Positions 1-9,744 of a DNA stretch of 64,000 nucleotides are shown one piece after another (the first letter of the stretch is position 1; the number at the start of each line of letters is the position of its first letter). The stretch spans positions 1 to 64,000 of the forward strand of contig JBIPOE010000013.1 in assembly GCA_044379485.1 (NCBI GenBank), read 5' to 3'. This DNA comes from CAMDMI01 sp044379485 (GTDB taxonomy: Bacteria; Bacteroidota; Bacteroidia; Cytophagales; Flexibacteraceae). The notes below the pieces were generated by a model. The model made no database searches. It was not told where the DNA came from and was given only the letters and a program-made list of their open reading frames with translations. Position numbers and translations under genes: made by a program.

Positions 1-141
1 TGCCGAAAGTCTTCGAACTTTCGCCAAGTGAATGAGGAACCTTTTCTACTTCCGGAAAGCTCGTAGACTTTCAGGAAGTTTAAGCAGGCTGAAAAATTTA
101 GTAAAAAAACCTTCCAGGCCTTTTTTCATGTGATTTATACT

Positions 142-199
142 ATTTCCAAATCTGGAAGGTCATGTCTGAACGTTCAGAATACCATTTCCAAATCTGGAA
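142..199. promoter_or_regulatory. Direct pair of near-palindromes around a perfect palindrome, possible operator
   Basis: The 16-base string ATTTCCAAATCTGGAA occurs identically at 142-157 and 184-199, exactly 42 bases apart, which is about four helical turns. Each copy contains the near-palindrome TTCCAAATCTGGAA, which matches its own reverse complement at 12 of 14 positions. Between them, at 165-178, lies TCTGAACGTTCAGA, a perfect 14-base palindrome. This helically phased layout fits a binding site for a dimeric regulator upstream of the E1 dehydrogenase gene. The regulator is unknown; the operator role is inference. Confidence 0.45.
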
Positions 200-262
200 A
201 TGCCATCCATAATTTTTCAGTTTAGGTTCCCATTCATTTTCGAATTAAAACCAGTTCAATTC

Positions 263-295
263 TTTGCTCCTAAGGCTTATCCCAATTTATCTTTA
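263..295 (+). promoter_or_regulatory. Possible promoter for the E1 dehydrogenase gene
   Basis: TTTG at 263-266 and TATCTTTA at 288-295 are spaced by 21 bases. This resembles the Bacteroidota primary promoter (TTTG, then TAnnTTTG), with one mismatch in the -7 box. It would leave a leader of about 100 bases before the ATG at 402. Confidence 0.3.
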
Positions 296-401
296 AAAAA
301 ATTTTATGACAACAATTGTTTTGGCAGATTTGCAGTCTGGATTTTACACCAATTAACTTGTTGATCTGTACCCTAAAAAATGTGCAGGCCTTTATAAAAA
401 T

Positions 402-2396
402 ATGACCACTTCCATTGCCATGCAATTTGACAGAAAGAAACTGTCTGACGCAGAACTTATTCACCTGTATGAAGCCATTTTAAAACCAAGACTTATTGAG
501 GAAAAAATGCTGATTCTGCTTCGTCAAAACCGCATCAGCAAATGGTTTTCCGGCATTGGGCAGGAGGCGATCTCAGTGGGCGTTGTGCAGGCTTTGGAAA
601 AGGATGAATACATTCTGCCCATGCACAGAAATCTGGGCATTTTTACAGGAAGGGATATTGAACTGGGCCAATTGTTCAAACAGTGGGAAGGCAAAAAGGG
701 TGGTTTCACCAAAGGCCGTGACCGCTCTTTTCACTTTGGCACAAACGAGCACCATATTGTGGGCATGATTTCTCATTTGGGTCCGCAAATGGGTGTGGCA
801 GACGGCATTGCCCTGGCGCATAAACTCAAAAAGGAAAACAAAGTAACCGTTGTGTTTTCAGGCGATGGGGGTTCTTCTGAAGGTGATTTCCATGAATCGA
901 TCAACGTGGCTGCTGTTTGGCAACTGCCTGTAATCTTTGTAATTGAGAATAATGGCTATGGCCTGAGTACGCCTTCGGATGAACAATTCCGGTTTAAAAA
1001 CTTTGTGGACAAAGGACCAGGTTATGGCATAGATGCCGTAAAAGTGGATGGCAACAACTTGCTGGAAGTGTATAACACCATCAAAAAATGGGCAATTGAT
1101 ATCCGAAAAAATCCAAGGCCGCTTTTGCTGGAAGCCATCACTTTCAGAATGCGTGGCCACGAGGAAGCCTCCGGAACCAAGTACGTGCCCGCTCACCTTT
1201 TTGAGGAGTGGAAAGTGAAGGATCCGGTCGAGAATTTCGAAAACTGGTTGTTGGAAATTGGCATTCTTTCTGAAGTTAAAATCAAGAAAATCAAAGCTTC
1301 CATCAAAAAGGAGATTGAAGTTGGTCTGGAGGAAGCATTTGCAGAACCTATGCCAGAGCCCAATGCCGAGGAGGAATTGGCTGATATGTATTTGCCTTAT
1401 GTGCAGGACAAAAATGAACCCGATAGAAATAGCGGAGAGGACAAAAGACTTATAGATGCCATTCAGGAAGGACTTGGCCAGAGTATGGAAAGGCATCCAA
1501 ACCTGGTTTTGATGGGTCAGGATATTGCGGATTATGGTGGCGTTTTTAAGGCAACAGATGGTTTTGTGGCCAGGTTTGGAAAAGACAGGGTGCGAAACAC
1601 GCCACTTTGCGAATCGGCTATCATTGGAACTGGCCTTGGACTTTCCATTAAAGGCATGAAAGCGATGGTGGAAATGCAGTTTGCAGACTTTGTAACCTGT
1701 GGTTTCAATCAGATTATCAACAATTTGGCAAAGAGCCATTACCGTTGGGGACAAAATGCAGATGTGGTAGTACGGATGCCAACAGGTGCGGGAGTAGCTG
1801 CCGGACCATTTCATTCCCAAAGCAATGAGGCCTGGTTTTTCCACACCCCTGGTTTGAAAATAGCTTATCCATCCAATCCATTTGATGCCAAAGGATTGCT
1901 TAATATGTCTTTTGAGGATCCCAATCCGGTTATCTTTTTTGAACACAAGGCCATGTACAGATCGGTAAGTTCTAAAGTGCCAACAGCATTTTACACCATT
2001 CCATTTGGCAAAGCCAGAATCGTAAAAGAAGGCACAAAGGCAAGCATTGTTTGTTATGGGGCTGCTGTGCATTGGGCAGAATCGACAGTTGAAAAACTTG
2101 GTCTGGATGTGGAGATCATTGATTTACGAACTCTTTTGCCATACGATCAGGAAGCCATTGCAAAATCGGTAAAAAAAACAAACCGGGTTTTGGTTTTGCA
2201 TGAAGATACCATTACAGGAGGAATAGGTGCGGAAATAGCAGCCTGGATTTCAGAAGATCTTTTCCAATATCTGGATGCGCCTGTTGCCAGATTGGGTTCT
2301 ATGGACACTGCCATTCCTTTTGCTGCCACCTTGGAAAAGGGCTTTTTACCTGTTGGGAAAATTGAAGATAAACTGAAGGCACTTTTGGCTTTTTGA
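402..2396 (+). CDS. Fused alpha/beta E1 component of a 2-oxo-acid dehydrogenase complex
   Basis: This enzyme should decarboxylate a 2-oxo acid (pyruvate or a branched-chain 2-oxo acid) with thiamine diphosphate and pass the acyl group to a lipoyl E2 protein in the cytoplasm. The 664-residue product joins both E1 subunits. Residues about 15-320 are the alpha-type half with the ThDP motif starting GDGGSSEGDFHE at 154 and ending in ENNGYG. Residues about 345-664 are the beta-type, transketolase-like half (RLIDAIQEGLGQSM, then GQDIADYGGVF). Such fused E1 proteins of about 650-660 residues are common in Bacteroidota. No E2 or E3 gene lies nearby, so the substrate cannot be decided; branched-chain 2-oxo acids are the usual assignment. 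The start at 402 gives a normal N-terminus; a second Met is at residue 7. Confidence 0.9.
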   Translation: MTTSIAMQFDRKKLSDAELIHLYEAILKPRLIEEKMLILLRQNRISKWFSGIGQEAISVGVVQALEKDEYILPMHRNLGIFTGRDIELGQLFKQWEGKKGGFTKGRDRSFHFGTNEHHIVGMISHLGPQMGVADGIALAHKLKKENKVTVVFSGDGGSSEGDFHESINVAAVWQLPVIFVIENNGYGLSTPSDEQFRFKNFVDKGPGYGIDAVKVDGNNLLEVYNTIKKWAIDIRKNPRPLLLEAITFRMRGHEEASGTKYVPAHLFEEWKVKDPVENFENWLLEIGILSEVKIKKIKASIKKEIEVGLEEAFAEPMPEPNAEEELADMYLPYVQDKNEPDRNSGEDKRLIDAIQEGLGQSMERHPNLVLMGQDIADYGGVFKATDGFVARFGKDRVRNTPLCESAIIGTGLGLSIKGMKAMVEMQFADFVTCGFNQIINNLAKSHYRWGQNADVVVRMPTGAGVAAGPFHSQSNEAWFFHTPGLKIAYPSNPFDAKGLLNMSFEDPNPVIFFEHKAMYRSVSSKVPTAFYTIPFGKARIVKEGTKASIVCYGAAVHWAESTVEKLGLDVEIIDLRTLLPYDQEAIAKSVKKTNRVLVLHEDTITGGIGAEIAAWISEDLFQYLDAPVARLGSMDTAIPFAATLEKGFLPVGKIEDKLKALLAF

Positions 2397-2622
2397 GCCT
2401 CGAATTTTTGATTCCTCAAAAGATTATCTGAAATATCTTCAGCCCATTACAGGTCATTCAAATGAACAGTTGATTCAAATGAAAACCAGTAATTAGAATC
2501 AAATCTTAAAAATTAAAAATTTCATTTCTTTTCCAATCCAAAAAAATGGAATCCACTTTTGTCACAACTTAAAAAAGCTGATTGTATTTTGAAATCAATT
2601 TATTTGCAAACTCAAATTTAGC

Positions 2623-4734
2623 TTGGATTCATTTCAACCATTACTCTCTTTCTGGCAGAGACCTTTAAAATTCGCCAAATACCTAAGTGAAAAACAGATA
2701 GCAATTCTCCAAAAGAACCTTGAAATCTATACGATTGGTGATTTAATAAAACATTACCCCTTCAGATATGAAGATCGAACCATTATTAATGAGATTAGAG
2801 ATCTTCACCTTGGCAGCAACTTTGCCCAGATAAAAGGAGAGTTTCATCGTTTTGATATTATTGGTGAAGGCCGAACCAAAAGATTGGTTGGTCAATTTAC
2901 TGATAAAAGTGGCACCATTGAAGTCGTTTGGTTTCAAAAAATCGATTCACTTCAAAGGGTTTTAAAAACAAGGCAAACCTACCTTCTATATGGAAAACTT
3001 ACACATTTCAACGGACGAACTAATTTTACTCATCCCGAAATAGAGATCTTTAATTCAGCTGAAAAACGGTCTGGATTAGAACCAATTTATTCCACAACTG
3101 AAACTCTAAAACGCTTTGGACTTGACAGTAAAGGAATAGGAAAAGTGATTGCATGGAATCTAAGTGCAATTTCAAAGGAATTTGTAGAACCCTTTTCTCG
3201 AAAGATCACAACCAGGTGGAATTTGATGCCCTTGCCTTTGGCTTTTAAAGAAATCCATTTTCCCAGCTCTGTGGAAAGTTTGGAAGAGGCAAAATCCAGA
3301 ATAAAAACCGAAGAAATTTTCAGACTTCAATTTCTATTGTTAAAGAAAAAAAAGCAAAATAAAGAGGTAAGTTTAGGCTACTATCTACCTAAACTTCAAA
3401 AGTTTACAGACTTTTATAATGTTGTATTACCCTTTCCTCTGACAAATGCACAAAAAAGGGTTCTTAAAGAAATAAGATTAGACGTTACTTCCGGAAAACA
3501 AATGAATCGCCTGGTTCAGGGTGATGTCGGAAGCGGTAAAACCATAGTTTCCTTTCTTGCTATGCTTATGGCCATAGATAATGGATTTCAAGCCTGCTTA
3601 ATGGCACCAACAGAAATTTTAGCGAATCAACATTTGCAATCATTATTACCACTGGCTGAAAAATCTGGTGTCAAAATTGCTCTTTTGACAGGAAGCACAA
3701 GAACAAAAGAAAGGAAAGAAATTTCTGAATCACTCCTTTCCGGAAGTTTACAAATATTAATTGGCACCCATGCGCTTATTGAGGAAAAGGTGCAATTTCA
3801 AAAACTTGGAATTTCAGTTATTGATGAACAACATCGATTTGGAGTGGCTCAACGGGCAAGACTACATTCGAAAAATGATGACGATCTTCCTCCTCATATT
3901 TTGGTGATGACCGCAACTCCTATCCCCAGAACCTTGGCAATGGCAATTTATGGAGATTTGGACATTTCAATTATTGATGAATTACCACCAGGACGAAAAG
4001 AAATAACAACTGTACATAGAACAGAATCAAAAAGACTGGCAGTCTTTGGATTTATTAGGGAACAAGTCAGATCCGGCCGCCAGGTATATATTGTATATCC
4101 AATGATTGAGGAATCAGAAACATTGGACCTTAATAATTTAATGGAGGGATTTGAAAGTATTTCAAGAGCCTTTCCTGACCTATATATTAGCATGGTGCAT
4201 GGAAAAATGAAATCCGCAGACAAAGATTTTGAAATGGCCAGATTCGTAAAAGGGGAAACTCAGATTATGGTTGCAACTACTGTAATTGAAGTTGGCGTAA
4301 ATGTTCCAAATGCATCCATAATGATCATAGAAAATTCTGAGAGATTTGGTCTGACCCAAATGCATCAATTAAGAGGTAGAGTGGGAAGAGGAGAATATCA
4401 AAGTTATTGCATTTTGATGAGCGGCTTGAAATTAAGTAAAGAAGGAAAAGAAAGAATCGAAACCATGGTTGGGACCTCAAATGGTTTTGAAATTGCCGAA
4501 AAAGACTTAAAAATGAGAGGCCCTGGAGACCTTTTAGGTACAAAACAGAGCGGAATTACCGATTTAAAGTTAACAAATCTTGCAACTGATGGAGAATTAT
4601 TAGAAAAAATTAAGCAACTGGTTTTAGAAATAATCGAGGAAGACTCAGACTTAATTCTCCCTGAAAATCAATTTCTTAAGCTGCACCTTGATGCCTTAAA
4701 CAGTAGTAAAACAGAGTGGTCAAAAATCTCTTAA
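2623..4734 (+). CDS. recG: ATP-dependent DNA helicase RecG
   Basis: RecG is a superfamily 2 helicase that remodels stalled replication forks and Holliday junctions. The 703-residue length is normal for the family. An N-terminal wedge/OB region covers about residues 1-250. The helicase core follows with Walker A GDVGSGKT at 300-307, the DEQH box at 401-404, TATPIPRTLA, and motif VI QLRGRVGRG. The start codon is TTG at 2623: the frame is closed by a TGA at 2590-2592, no ATG exists between, and the following residues match the usual N-terminus with a conserved HYPFRYEDRT segment. It has its own 226-base upstream gap and is followed by 128 bases before the next gene, so it is probably transcribed alone. 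Confidence 0.95.
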   Translation: MDSFQPLLSFWQRPLKFAKYLSEKQIAILQKNLEIYTIGDLIKHYPFRYEDRTIINEIRDLHLGSNFAQIKGEFHRFDIIGEGRTKRLVGQFTDKSGTIEVVWFQKIDSLQRVLKTRQTYLLYGKLTHFNGRTNFTHPEIEIFNSAEKRSGLEPIYSTTETLKRFGLDSKGIGKVIAWNLSAISKEFVEPFSRKITTRWNLMPLPLAFKEIHFPSSVESLEEAKSRIKTEEIFRLQFLLLKKKKQNKEVSLGYYLPKLQKFTDFYNVVLPFPLTNAQKRVLKEIRLDVTSGKQMNRLVQGDVGSGKTIVSFLAMLMAIDNGFQACLMAPTEILANQHLQSLLPLAEKSGVKIALLTGSTRTKERKEISESLLSGSLQILIGTHALIEEKVQFQKLGISVIDEQHRFGVAQRARLHSKNDDDLPPHILVMTATPIPRTLAMAIYGDLDISIIDELPPGRKEITTVHRTESKRLAVFGFIREQVRSGRQVYIVYPMIEESETLDLNNLMEGFESISRAFPDLYISMVHGKMKSADKDFEMARFVKGETQIMVATTVIEVGVNVPNASIMIIENSERFGLTQMHQLRGRVGRGEYQSYCILMSGLKLSKEGKERIETMVGTSNGFEIAEKDLKMRGPGDLLGTKQSGITDLKLTNLATDGELLEKIKQLVLEIIEEDSDLILPENQFLKLHLDALNSSKTEWSKIS

Positions 4735-4862
4735 CAAAACCTTAATATCATTTTGAATAGAAAAGAAACCTTAAAAAAATTTTTTTTTGAGTAAGCCTTT
4801 CTATTTTTACACCTTTCAAAGTATAACCTTATTGGAAAAAAGTCAATTCGAAAACTCTTTAT

Positions 4863-6959
4863 ATGAAGTTAAATAAACAACTGATTTTTCTTAGTCTAGC
4901 CTCTTTCTCTCTTATTTTTTCTTGTAGTGAAGAAAAAAAGGAAGAAACTTCAACTGAAATCACCCCCATCGTCATTACCAACAATGACATAGAGCAAGCC
5001 AAAGAATTAAAACTTTCAAATCCATTAATTGACAGCACGTGGTTTATTGACAGTAGTAATGTGGGCTTTGGACAAAGGCAGGATTTTAATGCAGATTCTG
5101 CTTTGGTTAAAAATCAAATTGCCTATGAAGAAAACACAGATTGGTTTAAGTTCGTTGGCTCAACAGACACCTCAGTTTCCATTACCATTGAGCCAAATGA
5201 CTCCACTCAGGAATATGATATGGTTGTTTTCAAAAGCTCCGGCGACAGTGTTGGATCTGATTTGAAAAATGGTTTAATCCCTTCTATACGATCAAATTTT
5301 GCAAAAATTTCAAATCCAAATGATACCATAACTGGTTTTTATTGCGATCACAGACTGTATGACCACGTTCCATCTGACTCATTACATCAATTCTCAAGAG
5401 CCTTTTGGATGCAAACTGGTGAAACGTATTATTTGGTGCTGAATACGCCGAATGGAAAAGGAAAAGGATACAAATTAAGAATTCACGCTTGTGCACCAGG
5501 CTCAGCAGGAAATAAAAATATTTCAAATACAATAGCTAAAGCTTCAGGCCCAGAAATAACCTCCTTTTTCCCAACAAGAGCTGGTGAAGGAAAGGAAATT
5601 ACAATAATTGGTAAGCATTTGAATGGTGCAATTTCTGTTACGTTTGGTGGGGTGGAAGCTGAAAAATTTTATGTTATTTCGGATACAAAAATCAAGGCTG
5701 TTGTTGGTTCAGGTACTAGTGGAAATATTTCTGTAAGTTCAGCTTTAGGTGTTGCCGAGAAAGATTACTTTACATGGCTGGAGAGAGGAAAGACAGTCAA
5801 AAAATCAGGTTTAACCAGAAAAAAAAGAAAAAAAATCGGTGATAATGGCGACTATTACATTGTAAAACCAAAGGATACCATGTTTTCAATAGCGTTTATA
5901 TTTGGAATGACGGTAGATGAAGTATTGAAATTAAATAATTTACGCAACACAAATGTGTTTGTAGGTCAAAAATTAAAAGTTCTCAAAAGAGAATTGCCTC
6001 AAAAAAAAATTGAAAAAATACAATCTCAGGCCAAACCAGTAAAACCTTCAGCACCGTTACCTGGAAGCACAACTGACCCAAAAGTAATAGCAAAAGCTGT
6101 TGAGGAGCAAAAACCAATGGAGCCAGTAAAAGCAATAGAAGGTAAATTATCCAATTTTACTCCTACTCCAAATATGCCAAAGGAAAATCCTACTATGAAA
6201 AGTGAAGTTGAGGATAAAAATTCATTAGCTCCATTTTCGAAATCGTTTTATGTATATGCCAATGTAACCTCTGGAGTGAATAAACAACCGGTTGGAGGAA
6301 CTTTACAAGTAATTGATTTAAAAAAGAAAACACTTGTTTATAACGTTCAGGCTAACAAAACCCAGGCAGTTCCTTTGTTTAATGAAGGTGGCAAACAAAA
6401 ACTAATTATCTGCGATATTTTTGGTTATAAAAAACAAGATTTCGACCTGAATCTTGATAACATTATAAACGACTCAACTGCACAACAAGTTCAAATAGTT
6501 GATGATACAATAGTTGTAAATTTTGAACTAAAACGATTGGAAAAAGGTGATGTAGCTGTAGCTTATAATATTTTCTTTTATGATGATGCCTCTGTAATGC
6601 TGCCAAAATCGACTTATGAGTTGGACCAATTGCTTGAGCTTATGACAGAAAACAATAAAATCAAAATCAGAATTCACGGTCATACAAATACAAGCAAGCT
6701 TGGTAAAATCCTCTATCTGGAGAAAGGAGATAAAACTTTTTTCCGACTAACGGCTAAGAACAAGGAGACTTTTGGTCCTGCAAGACAACTTTCCAAAAAA
6801 AGAGCTGAGACAATCAAGTATTATCTGGAGTCCAAAAGAATAAGCGACAATAGAATTGAAACAGAAGGCCATGGAGGAAGTGATATGTTATATCCCAATA
6901 CTCACCCTTTGTCCTACAAAAATAAACGTGTAGAAATTGAAATATTAGCAGATAAGTAA
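4863..6959 (+). CDS. Envelope lipoprotein with IPT/TIG, LysM and OmpA-like domains
   Basis: The product (698 residues) begins with a lipoprotein signal peptide whose lipobox LIFSC puts the lipidated Cys near position 21. Residues about 228-309 form an IPT/TIG-like immunoglobulin fold (PEITSFFPTRAGEGKEITIIG). Residues about 330-374 form a LysM domain (YYIVKPKDTMFSIAFIFGMT). Residues about 600-698 form an OmpA C-terminal-like peptidoglycan-binding domain (IRIHGHTNT, then RAETIKYYLESKRI, and a final NKRVEIEIL). Having two peptidoglycan-binding modules on one lipoprotein suggests a tether between outer membrane and cell wall. The N-terminal about 200 residues are not recognised. It is followed after 28 bases by a TonB-like gene, likely in the same operon. 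Confidence 0.8.
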   Translation: MKLNKQLIFLSLASFSLIFSCSEEKKEETSTEITPIVITNNDIEQAKELKLSNPLIDSTWFIDSSNVGFGQRQDFNADSALVKNQIAYEENTDWFKFVGSTDTSVSITIEPNDSTQEYDMVVFKSSGDSVGSDLKNGLIPSIRSNFAKISNPNDTITGFYCDHRLYDHVPSDSLHQFSRAFWMQTGETYYLVLNTPNGKGKGYKLRIHACAPGSAGNKNISNTIAKASGPEITSFFPTRAGEGKEITIIGKHLNGAISVTFGGVEAEKFYVISDTKIKAVVGSGTSGNISVSSALGVAEKDYFTWLERGKTVKKSGLTRKKRKKIGDNGDYYIVKPKDTMFSIAFIFGMTVDEVLKLNNLRNTNVFVGQKLKVLKRELPQKKIEKIQSQAKPVKPSAPLPGSTTDPKVIAKAVEEQKPMEPVKAIEGKLSNFTPTPNMPKENPTMKSEVEDKNSLAPFSKSFYVYANVTSGVNKQPVGGTLQVIDLKKKTLVYNVQANKTQAVPLFNEGGKQKLIICDIFGYKKQDFDLNLDNIINDSTAQQVQIVDDTIVVNFELKRLEKGDVAVAYNIFFYDDASVMLPKSTYELDQLLELMTENNKIKIRIHGHTNTSKLGKILYLEKGDKTFFRLTAKNKETFGPARQLSKKRAETIKYYLESKRISDNRIETEGHGGSDMLYPNTHPLSYKNKRVEIEILADK

Positions 6960-6987
6960 CGTTTAATGTTTTAAACAATTTTGCATC

Positions 6988-7818
6988 ATGACAAGCAGCA
7001 TATCAGAAATTGAAAAGAGAAATGAAATCATAGGTTGGATTGTTTCAATTGGATTTCACGGCCTTTTGGTGTTATTCTGTTTTTTTGCACTTGCATGGCA
7101 AAGACAAATTCCTGCACCTCCTGAGTATGGCATTGAGGTAAATTTTGGAACTGATGACCAGGGATTTGGAGATGTACAAAATTTTTCAGACCCAGGAAAT
7201 GACCCAGCTCCAAAGGAAACCCAAACTACTCCTGTAAGCCAGGAAGAAACAAAAGCACAGGTTCAGGAAGAATCCGAGCCGGAAAAGTTAATTACAGGAG
7301 AAGAGGAAACAGTTGAAATCGCTCCAAAACCTTCCCCTAAAAAAGTAGAAGTAGAGCCAGCTCCTATACCTGTCAAAAACCCAAGTCCAACTAAATCACC
7401 ATCCGCCCAGTCTTTATTTCCAAGTGAAAAAACGGGTAATGCCAGTAATAACAATGGCAATAAGCCAGGTACCGTTGGGGATATGGGCAAAATCAATGGA
7501 AATCCAGATGCAAGAGGAATATATGATGGCAACCCTGGAAAGGGAAAAGGAGGTTCAAGTCTTGATATGGCTGGTTGGAAATGGGATAGCAAACCAGTAG
7601 TAAATGATGAATCCAATGAAGAGGGAAAGGTGAAATTCCAAATTAAAGTTGATGAGGAGGGAAACATTATTTCAGTAACTGTTTTAGAAAAAAACATCAG
7701 CCCGGCACTTGTAAAAAAGTATCAAAAAGAGGTAGAATCGCTAACCTTTTCTAAAAATGGAGGAAGCAATGGTGAAGGAGCCACAGGTACAATTACTTTC
7801 TTAATCACTTCAAAATAA
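6988..7818 (+). CDS. TonB-like energy transducer family protein
   Basis: This 276-residue protein has a short cytoplasmic N-terminus and one membrane segment at about residues 15-38 (IIGWIVSIGFHGLLVLFCFF). A Pro/Glu/Lys-rich periplasmic spacer covers about 65-140 (PAPIPVKNPSPTKSPSAQ), followed by a Gly/Asn-rich stretch. A C-terminal TonB-like fold spans about 210-276 (GKVKFQIKVDEEGNIISVTV). The layout is that of TonB/TolA proteins, which carry proton-motive energy from an ExbBD complex to outer-membrane transporters. No exbB or exbD lies next to it. The gene sits between the LysM/OmpA lipoprotein and folC with very short gaps (28 and 7 bases). Confidence 0.75.
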   Translation: MTSSISEIEKRNEIIGWIVSIGFHGLLVLFCFFALAWQRQIPAPPEYGIEVNFGTDDQGFGDVQNFSDPGNDPAPKETQTTPVSQEETKAQVQEESEPEKLITGEEETVEIAPKPSPKKVEVEPAPIPVKNPSPTKSPSAQSLFPSEKTGNASNNNGNKPGTVGDMGKINGNPDARGIYDGNPGKGKGGSSLDMAGWKWDSKPVVNDESNEEGKVKFQIKVDEEGNIISVTVLEKNISPALVKKYQKEVESLTFSKNGGSNGEGATGTITFLITSK

Positions 7819-7825
7819 TTTCATT

Positions 7826-9142
7826 ATGAAGAGAAGCTACGCCGAAACCGTAGATTTTCTCTATGCCCAACTTCCAGTCTTTCAAAGAGATGGAGCTGCA
7901 GCTTATAAGCCAGGACTTGAAACTATTTTAAGTTTTTGTGAGGCCATTGGAAACCCCCATTTAAAGTTTAAATCCATCCACATTGGTGGAACAAATGGAA
8001 AAGGAAGTACAAGTCACACTATAGCCTCCATTGTACAGGAACAAGGATATAAAACTGGTCTTTATACCTCTCCCCACCTTTTCGATTTTAGGGAAAGAAT
8101 CCGTATAAATGGCGAAAAAATTCCTGAAAATGAAGTAGTTACCAATACTGAAAACTGGAAACACTTGATTAAAAAATTTAAACCATCGTTTTTTGAACTA
8201 ACCGTTGCATTGGCTTTTCATCATTTTGCAAACCATGAAGTTGATATTGCGATAATTGAAGTAGGAATGGGTGGAAGATTAGATAGCACCAATATAGTTT
8301 CACCTTTAATTTCCATAATTACAAACATTGGACTTGACCATCAGGCTTTTTTAGGCGAGACCCATGAACTCATTGCAGGTGAAAAAGCCGGAATCATAAA
8401 AGCAAAAACTCCAGTTATTGTAAGTGAAAGACAAAATCACTCAGATTTCGCTTTCGCCCAAAAGGCAAAAATCGAACTATCGAATCTAGAATTTGCATCT
8501 GACTCTTTTACGATTGAGGATCTTGGAATTACTCAAGGAAAAAGGACTATTAAAGTTTTTGATAAAAGTACTTTAAAGGAGACAGACCTAATTCTATCTT
8601 TAACAGGTAACTATCAACTTAAAAATATAAAAGGAATTTTAGCTGCATGTAAAACACTTAACAATATTGGATGGCAAATCGAAGAAAACTCCATAAAAAA
8701 CGGAGTTTCAAATGTTCAAAAAAACACCGGCTTGATGGGAAGATGGCAAACATTACAAGTTAATCCTCTAATTATTTGTGATACAGGACACAATGAGGAT
8801 GGCATAAAGGAAATAGTAAGCCAATTAAAATCATTTTCATGTAAAACCCTTTGGCTGATTTGGGGAATGGTGGGCGACAAAGACCATTCAAAAATAATAT
8901 CTTTATTGCCAAAGGATGCGAAAGTTATTGCCACTCAGCCAATTTTACCACGGGCTTTGGATTCTCAAAAAATGTCATCTTTATTTATTGAGGCTGGATT
9001 TGACACCATTGAAAAAAAATCAGTGGCTGAATCAATTGAATATGCACTTCAAATTGCTGATAATGAGGATTTAATATTCATAGGCGGAAGTACATTTACG
9101 GTTGCAGATATTCCGATTGAAAAATTTTTATCTTCCAATTAA
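7826..9142 (+). CDS. folC: Bifunctional folylpolyglutamate synthase / dihydrofolate synthase
   Basis: FolC adds glutamate to dihydropteroate or to folates, using ATP, in the cytoplasm. The product has 438 residues, normal for the family. The Mur-ligase-type P-loop GGTNGKGST is at residues 54-62. Other family marks are SPHLFDFRERIRING, the FELTVALAFHHFA segment, EVGMGGRLDSTNI and TNIGLDHQAFLGET, and in the C-terminal domain DTGHNEDGI. The start is 7 bases after the TonB-like gene, so the two are almost certainly cotranscribed. Confidence 0.95.
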   Translation: MKRSYAETVDFLYAQLPVFQRDGAAAYKPGLETILSFCEAIGNPHLKFKSIHIGGTNGKGSTSHTIASIVQEQGYKTGLYTSPHLFDFRERIRINGEKIPENEVVTNTENWKHLIKKFKPSFFELTVALAFHHFANHEVDIAIIEVGMGGRLDSTNIVSPLISIITNIGLDHQAFLGETHELIAGEKAGIIKAKTPVIVSERQNHSDFAFAQKAKIELSNLEFASDSFTIEDLGITQGKRTIKVFDKSTLKETDLILSLTGNYQLKNIKGILAACKTLNNIGWQIEENSIKNGVSNVQKNTGLMGRWQTLQVNPLIICDTGHNEDGIKEIVSQLKSFSCKTLWLIWGMVGDKDHSKIISLLPKDAKVIATQPILPRALDSQKMSSLFIEAGFDTIEKKSVAESIEYALQIADNEDLIFIGGSTFTVADIPIEKFLSSN

Positions 9143-9189
9143 ACTATAGACCATTAACTTACTCCAAGTGCTGCTTTTAAGAAAACCGA

Positions 9190-9744
9190 TTGCAAACAGA
9201 CGATAAAGAAATTCTTGATAAATTTAAAATTGAATCCAGTAAACAACTGGCTTTCAATTTACTGATAAGAAAATATCAAAAAAGAGTTTATTGGTTGGCT
9301 AGAAAAATGGTTATCGACCACGATGAAGCCAATGACGTTTCGCAGGAAGTTTTTGTAAAGGTTTGGATTCATTTGGAAGAATTTCGGCAGGAATCAGGGC
9401 TTTTTACCTGGATCTACAAAATAGCCACCAATGAATGCCTGAGAGTTTTAAAGAAAAAAAGGCAACGATTTTTCTTACCAATTGGAGATGTTGAAGGTGA
9501 GTTATCAAATATGATAAGCTCCGGCCACCATTTTGATGGAGACGAAATACAACAAAAGCTCCAATTGGCCATTTTAAAATTGCCTGAAAAGCAAAGACTT
9601 GTATTCAATATGAAATACTTTGAAGATATTACATACGAGGAAATGTCTGTAATTTTGGACACTTCGGTTGGTGCCCTAAAAGCATCTTATCACCATGCCG
9701 TTCAAAAAATACAGTCAACATTAGAAAAAGGTGAGAAATTATGA
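9190..9744 (+). CDS. ECF-type RNA polymerase sigma factor
   Basis: This 184-residue protein is a sigma-70 family extracytoplasmic-function sigma factor. Region 2 lies at about residues 20-95 (core-binding DEANDVSQEVFVKVW). Region 4, a helix-turn-helix that reads the -35 element, lies at about 120-178 (LPEKQRLVFNMKYFED, then TYEEMSVILDTSVGALK). The start is a TTG at 9190; no better ATG is available upstream. The stop overlaps the next gene's start by four bases (ATGA), which marks it as the partner of that membrane protein. It follows folC by 47 bases. Confidence 0.92.
   Translation: MQTDDKEILDKFKIESSKQLAFNLLIRKYQKRVYWLARKMVIDHDEANDVSQEVFVKVWIHLEEFRQESGLFTWIYKIATNECLRVLKKKRQRFFLPIGDVEGELSNMISSGHHFDGDEIQQKLQLAILKLPEKQRLVFNMKYFEDITYEEMSVILDTSVGALKASYHHAVQKIQSTLEKGEKL

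Larger units (their letters stand above)
1..401. other. Non-coding upstream region rich in TTCC/GGAA palindromes
   Basis: No convincing gene is visible here. The stretch holds several short inverted motifs: TTCCGGAA at 50-57, two copies of a 14-base near-palindrome at 144-157 and 186-199, and a perfect 14-base palindrome at 165-178. A possible promoter for the following dehydrogenase gene lies at 263-295. The window begins inside this region, so what precedes it is unknown. Confidence 0.5.

Noticed and set aside
858..2072. 404-codon frame on the minus strand inside the E1 dehydrogenase gene
   Set aside because: It lies fully opposite a well-supported gene and shows no recognisable domain; it is an antisense shadow.
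2581..2596. Sixteen bases (ATTGTATTTTGAAATC) identical to 28231-28246
   Set aside because: An exact match of this length is expected by chance in 64 kb of A+T-rich DNA; the contexts differ.
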